From NCBI RefSeq assembly GCF_000003605.2, contig NW_003142756.1:1-64000 (forward strand): 64,000 bases of DNA. Direction: 5' to 3'. This document shows positions 47,585 through 60,535 of the stretch, one piece after another (position 1 is the stretch's first letter; each line of letters starts with the position of its first letter). This DNA is from Saccoglossus kowalevskii (taxonomy: Eukaryota > Hemichordata > Enteropneusta > Harrimaniidae). The translations under genes were made by a program, and so were the position numbers. The notes below the pieces were generated by a model. It did no database searches and was not told where the DNA came from. It saw only the letters and a list, made by a program, of their open reading frames with translations.

Positions 47585-48508
47585 AACTATTTTAATTAAT
47601 GGAAAGTTTTCAAATTCCTTCTAATTTTCAAGAACAAGTTATCGATGCTGTCGGCACGTAGTGGGTTTTAAGCTGTTAAACCACCGTGCAAAGTTGTTCA
47701 AAGTTGTGAAAAGTTATGCCAAAGTTGATAGATGTATTTGTATATATGAGCTAATTTGTTGGTATATAAAAACGGGCAGTTGTAAAGTCGACAAATTTAA
47801 TAAAAGCCAGGTGAACGCAGCCTATAAATGTTCACATGAGCTGACTGTAATATGTTAGAAAACAACGTGCAAAGTTTGAAAATCGAAGGAAATGTGGTGG
47901 AGTAGCTTGTATATTTAACCTAAGTTTTGTCATGACAACCCAGCAGTTAAATTTCGAAAACATTAAGTAATTGTATCGAGAATGCCTCATATATAAGTAG
48001 ATTATCACAACAGCCAACCGAAAAATCGACAACAAACTGCTTACAAAGTTGTGAAAAGCGATTGCAAAGTAGGTAGTTTCATTCCGGATTGTTACCTGTG
48101 ATATCATATTAACAAGTCCCATAGTTAAAAGTTCGTAAATGTGAATAAAAATGTCCTAAATGACCGTTAAATAACCGTAGTGTTACTCCGAGTATGTAGA
48201 GGTCATAGGTCAATTCTAGAAGGTATATGTGCCAGCGATATCGATTTAAAACATCTGAAAACATGAAATGGCCGCCAATTCGGCTTAGTTTCAAATAATT
48301 TATGCAGCTGTGTTGTTGGGTGACCGACAAATGTTTAAAGTAAAGCGCAATCGGGCGTGGTTAGCACTTGCATGGGAGACTTCCGTAGTAAACAAGGTGT
48401 TGAATTTTGTTTTTCATCGCATACATGGACAATATATAAAGCAACGTTCCTGCTATCTTTCTCACTGTGATATCAATTATTTATAGTACAAAATCGTGCA
48501 ATTTTTGT
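47585..48508 (+). repeat. Monomer M52 (B', P, tail 1; 924 bp)
   Basis: Head as M12, M13 and M54. Single-base losses at about 47880-47927 (GAAAATCG, ATGTGGTGG, AAGTTTTGTC). GGTATATGTGCC and AAATGGCCGCC are shared with M34. Confidence 0.97.
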
Positions 48509-49434
48509 AACTATTTTAATTAATGGAAAGTTTTCAATTTCCTTCTAATTTTCAAGAAAAAGATATCGATGCTGTCGGCACGTAGTGGGTTTTAAGCTGT
48601 TAAAACACCGTGCAAAGTTGTTCAAAGTTGTGTAAAGTTATGGCAAAGTTGATAGATGTATTTGTATATATGAGCTAAGTTGTTGGTATATAAAAATGCG
48701 CAGTTGTAAAGTCGACAAAGTTAATAAAAGCCAGGTGAACGCAGTCTATAAATGTTCACATGAGCTGACTGTAATATGTTAGAAAACTACGTGCAAAGTT
48801 GGAAAAATCGAAGGAAATGTTGGTGGAGTAGCTTGTATATTTAACCTAAGTCTTTTTCATGACAACCCAGCAGTTAAATTTCGAAAACATTAAGTAATTG
48901 TATCGAGAATGCCTCATATATAAGTAGATTATCACAACAGCCAACCGAAAAATCGACAACAAACTGCTTACAAAGTTGTGAAAAGCGATTGCAAAGTAGG
49001 TAGTTTCATTCCGGATTGTTACCTGTGATATCATATTAACAAGTCCCATAGTTAAAAGTTCGTAAATGTGAATAAAAATGTCCTAAATGACCGTTAAATA
49101 ACCGTAGTGTTACTCCGAGTATGTAGAGGTCATAGGTCAATTCTAGAAGGTATTTGTTCCAGCGATATCGATTTAAAACATCTGAAAACATGAAATAGCC
49201 GCCAATTCGGCTTAATTTCAAATAATTTATGCAGCTGTGTTGTTGGGTGACCGACAAATGTTTAAAGTAAAGCGCAAGCGGGCGTGGTTAGAACTTGCAT
49301 GGGAGACTTCCGTAGTAAACAAGCGTTGAATTTTGTTTTTCATCGCATACATGGACAATATATAAAGCAACGTTCCTGCTATCTTTCTTACTGTGATATC
49401 AATTATTTATAGTGCAAAATCGTGCAATTTTTGT
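48509..49434 (+). repeat. Monomer M53 (B, P, tail 1; 926 bp)
   Basis: Head twin of M31. TTTTTCATGACAA trims the palindrome by one base pair. CAAGCGGGCG tail precedes another B' head, as at the M11/M12 junction. Confidence 0.97.
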
Positions 49435-50360
49435 AACTATTTTAATTAATGGAAAGTTTTCAAATTCCTTCTAATTTTCAAGAACAAGTTATCGATGCTG
49501 TCGGCACGTAGTGGGTTTTAAGCTGTTAAACCACCGTGCAAAGTTGTTCAAAGTTGTGAAAAGTTATGCCAAAGTTGATAGATGTATTTGTATATATGAG
49601 CTAATTTGTTGGTATATAAAAACGGGCAGTTGTAAAGTCGACAAATTTAATAAAAGCCAGGTGAACGCAGCCTATAAATGTTCACATGAGCTGACTGTAA
49701 TATGTTAGAAAACAACGTGCAAAGTTTGAAAAATCGAAGGAAATGTTGGTGGAGTTGCTTGTATATTTAACCTAAGTTTTTGTCATGACAACCCAGCAGT
49801 TAAATTTCGAAAACATTAAGTAATTGTATCGAGAATGCCTCATATATAAGTAGATTATCACAACAGCCAACCGAAAAATCGACAACAAACTGCTTACGAA
49901 GTTGTGAAAAGCGATTGCAAAGTAGGTAGTTTCATTCCGGATTGTTACCTGTGATATCATATTAACAAGTCCCATAGTTAAAAGTTCATAAATGTGAATA
50001 AAAATGTCCTAAATGACCGTTAAATAACCGTAGTGTTACTCCGAGTATGTAGAGGTCATAGGTCAATTCTAGAAGGTATTTGTGCCAGCGATATCGATTT
50101 AAAACATCTGAAAACATGAAATAGCCGCCAATTCGGCTTAATTTCAAATAATTTGTATAGCTGTGTTGTTGGGTGACCGACAAATGTTTAAAGTAAAGCG
50201 CAATCTGGCGTGGTTAGCACTTGCATGGGAGACTTCCGTAGTAAACAAGCGTTGAATTTTGTTTTTCATCGCATACATGGACAATATATAAAGCAACGTT
50301 CCTGCTGTCTTTCTTACTGTGATATCAATAATTTATAGTGCAAAATCTTGCAATTTTTGT
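49435..50360 (+). repeat. Monomer M54 (B', P, tail 1; 926 bp)
   Basis: AGTTATGCC and CTAATTTG. GTTCATAAATG, TTTGTATAGCTG, AATCTGGCG and CAATAATTTATAG are private. Confidence 0.97.
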
Positions 50361-51285
50361 AACTATTTTAATTAATGGAAAGTTTTCAAATTCCTTCTAA
50401 TTTTCAAGAACAAGTTATCGATGCTGTCGGCACGTAGTGGGTTTTAAGCTGTTAAAACACCGTGCAAAGTTGTTCAAAGTTGTGCAAAGTTATGGCAAAG
50501 TTGATAGATGTATTTGTATATATGAGCTTAGTTGTTGGTATATAAAAACGCGCAGTTGTAAAGTCGACAAATTTAATAAAAGCCAGGTGAACGCAGCCTA
50601 TAAATGTTCACATGAGCTGACTGTAATATGTTAGAAACAACGTGCAAAATTTGAAAAATCGAAGGAAATGTTGGTGGAGTTGCTTGTATATTTAACCTAA
50701 GTCTTTGTCATGACAACCCAGCAGTTAAATTTCGAAAACATTAAGTAATTTTATCGAGAATGCCTCATATATAAGTAGATTATCACAACAACCAACCGAA
50801 AAATCGACAACAAACTGCTTACAAAGTTGTGAAAAGCGATTGCAAAGTAGGTAGTTTCATTCCGGATTGTTACCTGTGATATCATATTAACAAGTCCCAT
50901 AGTTAAAAGTTCGTAAATGTGAATAAAAATGTCCTAAATGACCGTTAAATAACCGTAGTGTTACTCCGAGTATGTAGAGGTCATAGGTCAATTCTAGAAG
51001 GTATTTGTGCCAGCGATATCGATTTAAAACATCTGAAAACATGAAATAGCCGCCAATTCGGCTTAATTTCAAATAATGTATGCAGCTGTGTAGTTGGGTA
51101 GCAGACAAATGTTTGAAGTAAATCACAATCGGGCGTTGTTAGCACTTGGATGGGAGACTTCCGTAATAAACAAGCGTTGAATTTTGTTTTTCATCGCATA
51201 CATGGACAATATAAAAAGCAACGTTCCTGTTATCTTTTTTACTGTGATATCAATTATTTATAGTGCAAAATCGTGCAATTTTTGT
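50361..51285 (+). repeat. Monomer M55 (B, P, tail 2; 925 bp)
   Basis: GAGCTTAG and AATTTTATCG head; CTTGGATGGG and TTATCTTTTTTACTG tail as M4 and M66. AATATAAAAAGC spoils the end TATA-like string. One A lost in TTAGAAACAACG. Confidence 0.97.
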
Positions 51286-52211
51286 AACTATTTTAATTAA
51301 TGGAAAGTTTTCAAATTCCTTCTAATTTTCAAGAACAAGTTATCGATGCTGTCGGCACGTAGTGGGTTTTAGGCTGTCAAAACACCGTTCAAAGTGATTG
51401 CAAAATTGTGCAAAGTTATGGCAATTTGATAGATGTATTTGTATATATGACCTAAGTTGGTATTATATAAAATCGCGCAGTTTTAAAGTCGACAAATTTA
51501 ATAAAAGCCAGGTGAACGCAGTCTATAAATGTTCACAACAGCTGACTGTAATATGTTAGAAAACAACGTGCAAAGTTTGAAAAATCGAAGGAAATGTTGG
51601 TGGAGTTGCTTGTATATTTAACCTAAGTTTTTGTCATGACAACCCAGCAGTTAAATTTCGAAAACATTAAGTAATTGTATCGAGAATGCCTCATATATAA
51701 GTAGATTATCACAACAGCCAACCGAAAAATCGACAACAAACTGCTTACAAAGTTGTGAAAAGCGATTGCAAAGTAGGTAGTTTCATTCCGGATTGTTACC
51801 TGTGATATCATATTAACAAGTCCCATAGTTAAAAGTTCGTAAATGTGAATAAAAATGTCCTAAATGACCGTTAAATAACCGTAGTGTTACTCCGAGTATG
51901 TAGAGGTCATAGGTCAATTCTATAAGGTATTTGTTCCAGCGATATCGATTTAAAACATCTGAAAACATGAAATAGTCGCCAATTCGGCTTAATTTCAAAT
52001 AATTTATGCAGCTGTGTTGTTGGGTGACCGACAAATGTTTAAAGTAAAGCGCAATCGGGCGTGGTTAGCACTTGCATGGGAGACTTCCGTAGTAAACAAG
52101 CGTTGAATTTTGTTTTTCATCGCATACATGGACAATATATAAAGCAACGTTCCTGCTATCTTTCTTACTGTGATATCAATTATTTATAGTGCAAAATCGT
52201 GCAATTTTTGT
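51286..52211 (+). repeat. Monomer M56 (A', P, tail 1; 926 bp)
   Basis: TTTTAGGCTG is private. CTATAAGG marks a subgroup with M57, M63 and M65. AAATAGTCGCC weakens the hairpin. Confidence 0.97.
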
Positions 52212-53137
52212 AACTATTTTAATTAATAGAAAGTTTTCAAATTCATTCTAATTTTCAAGAACAAGTTATCGATGCTGTTGCCATGTAGTGGGTTTTAAGC
52301 TGTTAAAATACCGTTCAAAGTGATTGCAAAGTTGTGCAAAGTTATGGCAAAGTTGATAGATGTATTTGTATATATGAGCTAAGTTGTTGCAATATAAAAA
52401 CGCGCAGTTGTAAAGTCGACAAATTTAATAAAAGCCAGGTGAACGCAGCCTATAAATGTTCACATGAGCTGACTGTAATATGTTAGAAAACAACGTGCAA
52501 AGTTTGAAAATCGAAGGAAATGTTGGTGGGGTTGCTTGTATATTTAACCTAAGTCTTTGTCATGACAACCCAGCAGTTAAATTTCGAAAATATTAAGTAA
52601 TTGTATCGAGAATGCCTCATATATAAGTAGATTATCACAACAGCCAACCGAAAAATCGACAACAAACTGCTTACAAAGTTGTGAAAAGCGATTGCAAAAT
52701 AGGTAGTTTCATTCCGGATTGTTACCTGTGATATCATATTAAGAAGTCCCATAGTTAAAAGTTCGTAAATGTGAATAAAAATGTCCTAAATGACCGTTAA
52801 ATAACCGTAATGTTACTCCGAGTATGTAGAGGTCATAGGTCAATTCTATAAGGTATTTGTTCCAGCGATATCGATTTAAAACATCTGAAAACATGAAATA
52901 GCCGCCAATTCGGCTTAATTTCAAATAATTTATGCAGCTGTGTTGTTGGGTGACCGACAAATGTTTAAAGTAAAGCGCAATCGGGCGTGGTTAGCACTTG
53001 CATGGGAGACTTCCGTAGTAAACAAGCGTTGAATTTTGTTTTTCATCGCATACATGGACAATATATAAAGCAACGTTCCTGCTATCTTTCTTACTGTGAT
53101 ATCAATTATTTATAGTGCAAAATCGTGCAATTTTTGT
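52212..53137 (+). repeat. Monomer M57 (A/B hybrid, P, tail 1; 926 bp)
   Basis: ATTAATAGAAAG, GTTGCCATG, GTTGCAATATAAAAAC. GTGGGGTTGC and AAAATATTAAG with M34 and M41. ATTAAGAAGTCCC. Confidence 0.97.
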
Positions 53138-54064
53138 AACTATTTTAATTAATGGAAAGTTTTCAAATTCCTTCTAATTTTCAAGAACAAGTTATTGATG
53201 CTGTCGGCACGTAGTGGGTTTTAAGCTGCTAAACCACCGTGCAAAGTTGTTCAAAGTTGTGAAAAGTTATGGCAAAATTGATAGATGTATTTGTATATAT
53301 GAGCTAAGTTGTTGGTATATAAAAACGGGCAGTTGTAAAGTCGACAAATTTAATAAAAGCCAGGTGAACGCAGCCTATAAATGTTCACATGAGCTGACTG
53401 TAATATGTTAGAAAACAACGTGCAAAGTTTGAAAAATCGAAGGAAATGTTGGTGGAGTTGCTTGTATATTTAACCTAAGTCCTTGTCATGACAACTCAGC
53501 AGTTAAATTTCGAAAACATTAAGTAATTGTATCGAAAATGCCTCATATATAAGTAGATTATCACAACAGCCAACCGAAAAATCGACAACAAACTGCTTAC
53601 AAAGTCGTGAAAAGCGATTGCAAAGTAGATAGTTACATTCCGGATTGTTACCTGTGATATCATATTAACAAGTCCCATAGTTAAAAGTTCGTAAATGTGA
53701 ATAAAAATGTCCTAAATGACCGTTAAATAACCGTAGTGTTACTCCGAGTATGTAGAGGTCATAGGTCAATTCTAGAAGATATTTGTGCCAGCAATATCGA
53801 TTTAAAACATCTGAAAACATAAAATAGCCGCCAATTCGGCTTAGTTTCAAATAATTTATGCAGCTGTGAGGTTGAGTAACAGACAAATGTTTGAAGTAAA
53901 GCACAATCGGGCGTGGTTAGTACTTGCATGGGAGACTCCCGTAGTAAACAAGGTGTTGAATTGCGTTTTTCATCACACACAAGGACAATATATAAAGCAA
54001 CGTTCCTGCTATCTTTCTCACTGTGATATCAATTATTTATAGTGCAAAATCGTGCAATTTTTGT
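53138..54064 (+). repeat. Monomer M58 (B', P, tail 3; 927 bp)
   Basis: GTTATTGATG removes the ATCGAT site near the start. CTAAGTCCTTG subgroup with M36, M64 and M66. CAGCAATATCG, GTGAGGTTGAG, GAATTGCG. Confidence 0.97.
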
Positions 54065-54981
54065 AACTATTTTAATTAATGGAAAGTTTTCAAATTCATT
54101 CTAATTTTCAAGAACAAGTTATCGATGCTGTCGGCACGTAGTGGGTTTTAAGCTGTTAAAACACCGTTCAAAGTGATTGCAAAGTTGTGCAAAGTTATGG
54201 CAAAGTTGATAGATGTATTTGTATATATGAGCTAAGTTGTTGGTATACAAAATCGCGCAGTTGTAAAGTCAACAAATTTAATAAAAGCCAGGTGAACGCA
54301 GCCTATAAATGTTCACAACAGCTGACTGTAATATGTTAGAAAACAACGTGCAAAGTTGGAATAATCGAAGGAAATGTTGGTGGAGTTGCTTGTATATTTA
54401 ACCTCAGTTATTGTCATGACAATCCCGCAGTTAAGTTTGGAAAACATTAAGTAATTGTATCGAGAATGCCTCATATATAAGTAGATTATCACAACAGCCA
54501 ACCGAAAAATCGACAACAAACTGCTTACAAAGTTGTGAAAAGCGATTGCAAAGTAGGTAGTTTCATTCCGGATTGTTACCTGTGATATCATATTAACAAG
54601 TCCCATAGTTAAAAGTTCGTTAATGTGAATAAAAATGTCCTAAATGTCCGTTAAATAACCGTAGTGTTACTCCGAGTATGTAGAGGTCATAGGTCAATTC
54701 TAGAAGATATTTGTGCCAGCGATATCGATTTAAAACATCTGAAAACATAAAATAGCCGCCAATTCGGCTTAGTTTCAAATAATTTATGCAGCTGTGTGGT
54801 TGGGTAACAGACAAATGTTTGAAGTAAAGCACAATCGGGCGTGGTTAGTACTTGCATGGGAGACTCCCGTAGTAAACAAAGCGTTGAATTGTCTTTTCAT
54901 CACACACAAGGACAATATATAAAGCAACGTTCCTGCTAACTTTCTCAATGTGATATAAATTATTTATAGTGCAATTTTAGT
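54065..54981 (+). repeat. Monomer M59 (A/B hybrid, Q, tail 3; 917 bp)
   Basis: 10 bp slippage deletion at about 54972, the same event as in M39 but on a different background. GGTATACAAAATCGC breaks the TATA-like string. GTCAACAAATT as M32 and M33. Confidence 0.97.
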
Positions 54982-55906
54982 AACTATTTTAATTAATGGA
55001 AAGTTTTCAAATTCATTCTAATTTTCAAGAACAAGTTATCGATGCTGTTGACACGTAGTGGGTTTTAAGCTGTTAAAACACCGTTGAAAGTGATTGCAAA
55101 GTTGTGCAAAGTTAGGGCAAAGTTGATAGATGTATTTGTATATATGAGCTAAGTTGTTGGTATATAAAAACGCGCAGTTGTAAAGTCGACAAATTCAATA
55201 AAAGCCAGGTGAACGCAGCCTATAAATGTTCACATGAGCTGACTGTAATATGTTAGAAAACAACGTGCAAAGTTTGAAAATCGAAGGAAATGTTGGTGGA
55301 GTTGCTTGTATATTTAACCTAAGTCTTTGTCATGACAACCCAGCAGTTGAATTTCGAAAACATTAAGTAATTGTATCGAGAATGCCTCATATATGAGTAG
55401 ATTATCACAACAGCCAACCGAAAAATCGACAACAAACTGCTTACAAAGTTGTGAAAAGCGATTGCAAAGTAGGTAGTTTCATTCCGGATTGTTATCTGTG
55501 ATATCATATTAACAAGTCCCATAGTTAAAAGTTCGTAAATGTGAATAAAAATGTCCTAAATGACCGTTAAAAAACCGTAGTGTTACTCCGAGTATGTAGA
55601 GGTCAAAGTCAATTCTAGAAGTATTTGTGCCAGCGATATCGATTTAAAACATCTGAAAACATGAAATAGCCGCCAATTCGTCTTAGTTTCAAATAATTTA
55701 TGCAGCTGTGTTGTTGGGTGACCGACAAATGTTTGAAGTAAAGCACAATCGGGCGTGGTTAGTACTTGCATGGGAGACTCCCGTAGTAAACAAGGTGTTG
55801 AATTTTGTTTGTCATCGCATACATGGACAATATATAAAGCAACGTTCCTACTATCTTTCTTACTGTGATATCAATTATTTATGGTGCAAAATCGTGCAAT
55901 TTTTGT
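54982..55906 (+). repeat. Monomer M60 (A/B hybrid, P, tail 1; 925 bp)
   Basis: Second DR1 half-site is damaged (AGGTCAAAGTCA, one base lost). GTTGACACG, GTTAGGGC, ATATGAGTAG and AAAAAACCG are private. The last third matches M27 (TTTGTCATCGCATAC). Confidence 0.97.
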
Positions 55907-56831
55907 AACAATTTTAATTAATGGAAAGTTATCAAATTCCTTCTAATTTTCAAGAACATGTTATCAATGCTGTCGGCACGTAGTGGGTTTTAAGCTGTCA
56001 AAACACCGTTCAAAGTGATTGCAAAATTGTGCAAAGTTATGGCAATTTGATAGATGTATTTGTGTATATGATCTAAGTTGGTATTATATAAAATCGCGCA
56101 GTTTTAAAGTCGACAAATTTAATAAAAGCCAGGTGAACGCAGTCTATAAATGTTCACAACAGCTGACTGTAATATGTTAGAAAACAACGTGCAAAGTTTG
56201 AAAAATCGAAGGAAATGTTGGTGGAGTTGCTTGTATATTTAACCACAGTCATTGTCATGACAATCCCGCAGTTCAGTTTGGAAAACATTAAGTAATTGTA
56301 TCGAGAAAGCCTCATATATAAGCAGATAATCACAACAGCCAACCGAAAAATCGACAACAAACTGCTTACAAAGTTGTGAAAAGCGATTGCAAAGTAGGTA
56401 GTTTCATTCCGGATTGTTACCTGTGATATCATATTACAAGTCCCATAGTTAAAAGTTCGTAAATGTGAATAAAAATGTCTAAATGACCGTTAAATAACCG
56501 TAGTGTTACTCCGAGTATGTAGAGGTCATAGGTCACTTCTAGAAGATATTTGTGCCAGTGATATCGATTTAAAACATCTGAAAACATGAAATGGCCGCCA
56601 ATTCGGCTTAGTTTCAAATAATCTATGCAGCTGTGTTGTTGGGTGACCGACAAATGTTTGAAGTAAACCACAATCGGGCGTGGTTAGTACTTGCATGGGA
56701 GACTCTTATAGTAAACAAGGGGTTGAATTTTGTTTTTCATCACACACATGGACAATATATAAAGCAACGTTCCTGCTGTCTTTCTTACTGTGATATCAAT
56801 TATTTATAGTGCAAATTCGTGCAATTTTTGT
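55907..56831 (+). repeat. Monomer M61 (A', Q, tail 1; 925 bp)
   Basis: AAAGTTATCAAATTC as M28, so M60-M61 repeats the M27-M28 junction. TCACTTCTAGAAG, AAATGGCCGCC, AATCTATGCAG and ACTCTTATAG are shared with M62. Confidence 0.97.
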
Positions 56832-57757
56832 AACTATTTTAATTAATGGAAAGTTTTCAAATTCCTTCTAATTTTCAAGAACAAGTTATCGATGCTGTCG
56901 GCACGTAGTGGGTTTTAAGCTGTCAAAACACCGTTCAAATTGATTGCAAAGTTGTGCAAAGTTATGGCAATTTGATAGATGTATTTGTCTATATGACCTA
57001 GTTGGTATTATATAAAATCGCGCAGTTGTAAAGTCGACAAATTTAATAAAAGCCAGGTGAACGCCGTCTATAAATGTTCACATGAGCTGACTGTATTATG
57101 TTAGAAAACAACGTGCAAAGTTTGAAATATCGAAGGAAATGTTGGTGGAGTTACTTGTATATTTAACCTAAGTTTTTGTCATGACAACCCAGCAGTTAAA
57201 TTTCGTAAACATCAAGTAATTGTATCGAAAATGCCTCATATATAAGTAGATTATCACAACAGCCAACCGAAAAATCGACAACAAACTGCTTACAAAGTCG
57301 TGAAAAGCGATTGCAAAGTAGGTAGTTTCATTCCGGATTGTTACCTGTGATATCATATTAACAAGTCCCATAGTTAAAAGTTCGTAAATGTGAATAAAAA
57401 TGTCCTAAATGACCGTTAAATAACCGTAGTGTTACTCCGAGTATGTAGAGGTCATAGGTCACTTCTAGAAGATATTTGTGCCAGCGATATCGATTTAAAA
57501 CATCTGAAAACATGAAATGGCCGCCAATTCGGCTTAGTTTCAAATAATCTATGCAGCTGTGTTGTTGGGTGACCGACAAATGTTTGAAGTAAAGCACAAT
57601 CGGGCGTGGTTAGTACTTGCATGGGAGACTCTTATAGTAAACAAGAGGTTGAATTTTGTTTTTCATCACACACATGGACAATATATAAAGCAACGTTCCT
57701 GCTGTCTTTCTTACTGTGATATCAATTATTTATAGTGCAAATTCGTGCAATTTTTGT
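56832..57757 (+). repeat. Monomer M62 (A, P, tail 1; 926 bp)
   Basis: Tail copy of M61. GACCTAGTTGG (one A lost), CTGTATTATG, GAAATATCG, GAGTTACTTG are private. Confidence 0.97.
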
Positions 57758-58683
57758 AACTATTTTAATTAATGGAAAGTTTTCAAATTCCTTCTAATTT
57801 TCAAGAACAAGTTATCGATGCTGTCGGCACGTAGTGGGTTTTAAGCTGTCAAAACACCGTTCAAAGTGATTGCAAAGTTGTTCAAAGTTATGGCAATTTG
57901 ATAGATGTATTTGTCTATATGACCTAAGTTGGTATTATATAAAATCGCGCAGTTGTAAAGTCGACAAATTTAATAAAAGCCAGGTGAACGCCGTCTATAA
58001 ATGTCCACATGAGCTGACTGTAATATGTTAGAAAACAACGTGCAAAGTTTGAAAAATCGAAGGAAATGTTGGTGGAATTGCTTGTATATTTAACCTAAGT
58101 TTTTGTCATGACAACCCAGCAGTTAAATTTCGTAAACATTAAGTAATTGTATCGATAATGCCTCACATATAAGTAGATTATCACAACAGCCAACCGAAAA
58201 ATCGACATCAAACTGCTTACAAAGTCGTGAAAAGCGATTGCAAAGTAGGTAGTTTCATTCCGGATTGTTACCTGTGATATTATATTAACAAGTCCCATAG
58301 TTAAAAGTTCGTAAATGTGAATAAAAATGTCCTAAATGACCGTTAAATAACCGTAGTGTTACTCCGAGTATGTAGAGGTCATAGGTCAATTATATAAGGT
58401 ATTTGTTCCAGCGATATCGATTTAAAACATCTGAAAACATGAAATAGCCGCCAATTTGGCTTAATTTCAAATAATCTATGCAGCTGTGTTGTTGGGTGAC
58501 CGACAAATGTTTAAAGTAAAGCGCAATCGGGCGTGGTTAGCACTTGCATGGGAGACTTCCGTAGTAAACAAGCGTTGAATTTTGTTTTTCATCGCATACA
58601 TGGACAATATATAAAGCAACGTTCCTGCTATCTTTCTTACTGTGATATCAATTATTTATAGTGCAAAATCGTGCAATTTTTGT
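57758..58683 (+). repeat. Monomer M63 (A, P, tail 1; 926 bp)
   Basis: ATGTCCACATG, GTGGAATTGC, CCTCACATATAAG, GATATTATATT. CCAATTTGGC weakens the hairpin. CAATTATATAAGG is a further TATA-like string unique to this copy. Confidence 0.97.
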
Positions 58684-59609
58684 AACTATATTAATTAATG
58701 GAAAGTTTTCAAATTCCTTCTAATTTTCAAGAACAAGTTATCGATGCTGTCGGCACGTAGTGGGTTTTAAGCTGTTAAACCACCGTGCAAAGTTGTTCAA
58801 AGTTGTGAAAAGTTATGGCAAAGTTGATAGATGTATTTGTATATATGAGCTAAGTTCTTGGTATATAAAAACGGGCAGTTGTAAAGTCGACAAATTTAAT
58901 AAAAGCCAGGTGAACGCAGCCTATAAATGTTCACATGAGCTGACTGTAATATGTTAGAAAACAACGTGCAAAGTTTGAAAAATCGAAGGAAATGTTGGTG
59001 GAGTTGCTTGTATATTTAACCTAAGTCCTTGTCATGACAACCCAGCAGTTAAATTTCGAAAACATTAAGTAATTGTATCGAAAATGCCTCATATATAAGT
59101 AGATTATCACAACAGCCAACCGAAAAATCGACAACAAACTGCTTACAAAGTCGTGAAAAACGATTGCAAAGTAGTAGTTACATTCCGGATTGTTACCTGT
59201 GATATCATATTAACAAATCCCATAGTTAAAAGTTCGTAAATGTGAATAAAAATGTCCTAAATGACCGTTAAATAACCGTAGTGTTACTCCGAGTATGTAG
59301 AGGTCATAGGTCAATTCTAGAAGATATTTGTGCCAGCGATATCGATTTAAAACATCTGAAAACATAAAATAGCCGCCAATTCGGCTTAGTTTCAAATAAT
59401 TTATGCAGCTGTGTGGTTGGGTAACAGACAAATGTTTGAAGTAAAGCACAATCGGGCGTGGTTAGTACTTGCATGGGAGACTCATGTAGTAAAAAAGGGG
59501 TTGAATTTTGTTTTTCATCACACACATGGACAATATATAAAGCAACGTTCCTGCTGTCTTTCTTACTGTGATATCAATTATTTATAGTGCAAATTCGTGC
59601 AATTTTTGT
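58684..59609 (+). repeat. Monomer M64 (B', P, tail 3; 926 bp)
   Basis: AACTATATTAATT start and CTAAGTTCTTGG. Very close to M36 over most of its length, 26 kb away. ACTCATGTAG and AAAAAAGGGG. Confidence 0.97.
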
Positions 59610-60535
59610 AACAATTTTAATTAATGGAAAGTTTTCAAATTCCTTCTAATTTTCAAGAACAAGTTATCGATGCTGTCGGCACGTAGTGGGTTTTAAGCTG
59701 TCAAAACACCGTTCAAAGTGATTGCAAAGTTGTGCAAAGTTATGGCAATTTGATAGATGTATTTGTCTATATTACCTAAGTTGGTATTATATAAAATCGC
59801 GCAGTTGTAAAGTCGACAAATTTAATAAAAGCCAGGTGAACGCCGTCTATAAATGTTCACATGAGCTGACTGTAATATGTTAGAAAACAACGTGCAAAGT
59901 TTGAAAAATCGAAGGAAATGTTGGTGGAGTTGCTTGTATATTTAACCTAAGTTTTTGTCATGACAACCCAGCAGTTAAATTTCGTAAACATTAAGTAATT
60001 GTATCGAGAATGCCTCATATATAAGTAGATTATCACAACAGCCAACCGAAAAATCGACAACAAACTGCTTACAAAGTTGTGAAAATCGATTGCAAAGTAG
60101 GTAGTTTCATTCCGGATTGTTACCTGTGATATCATATTAACAAGTGCCAAAGTTAAAAGTTCGTAAATGTGAATAAAAATGTCCTAAATGACCGTTAAAT
60201 AACCGTAGTGTTACTCCGAGTATGTAGAGGTCATAGGTCAATTCTATAAGGTATTTGTTCCAGCGATATCGATTTAAAACATCTGAAAACATGAAATAGC
60301 CGCCAATTCGGCTTAATTTCAAATAATTTATGCAGCTGTGTTGTTGGGTGACCGACAAATGTTTAAAGTAAAGCGCAATCGGGCGTGGTTAGCACTTGCA
60401 TGGGAGACTTCCGTAGTAAACAAGCGTTGAATTTTGTTTTTCATCGCATACATGGACAATATATAAAGCAACGTTCCTGCTATCTTTCTTACTGTGATAT
60501 CAATTATTTATAGTGCAAAATCGTGCAATTTTTGT
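59610..60535 (+). repeat. Monomer M65 (A, P, tail 1; 926 bp)
   Basis: GTCTATATTACC, GAAAATCGATTGC, AAGTGCCAAAG. CTATAAGG tail subgroup. Confidence 0.97.
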
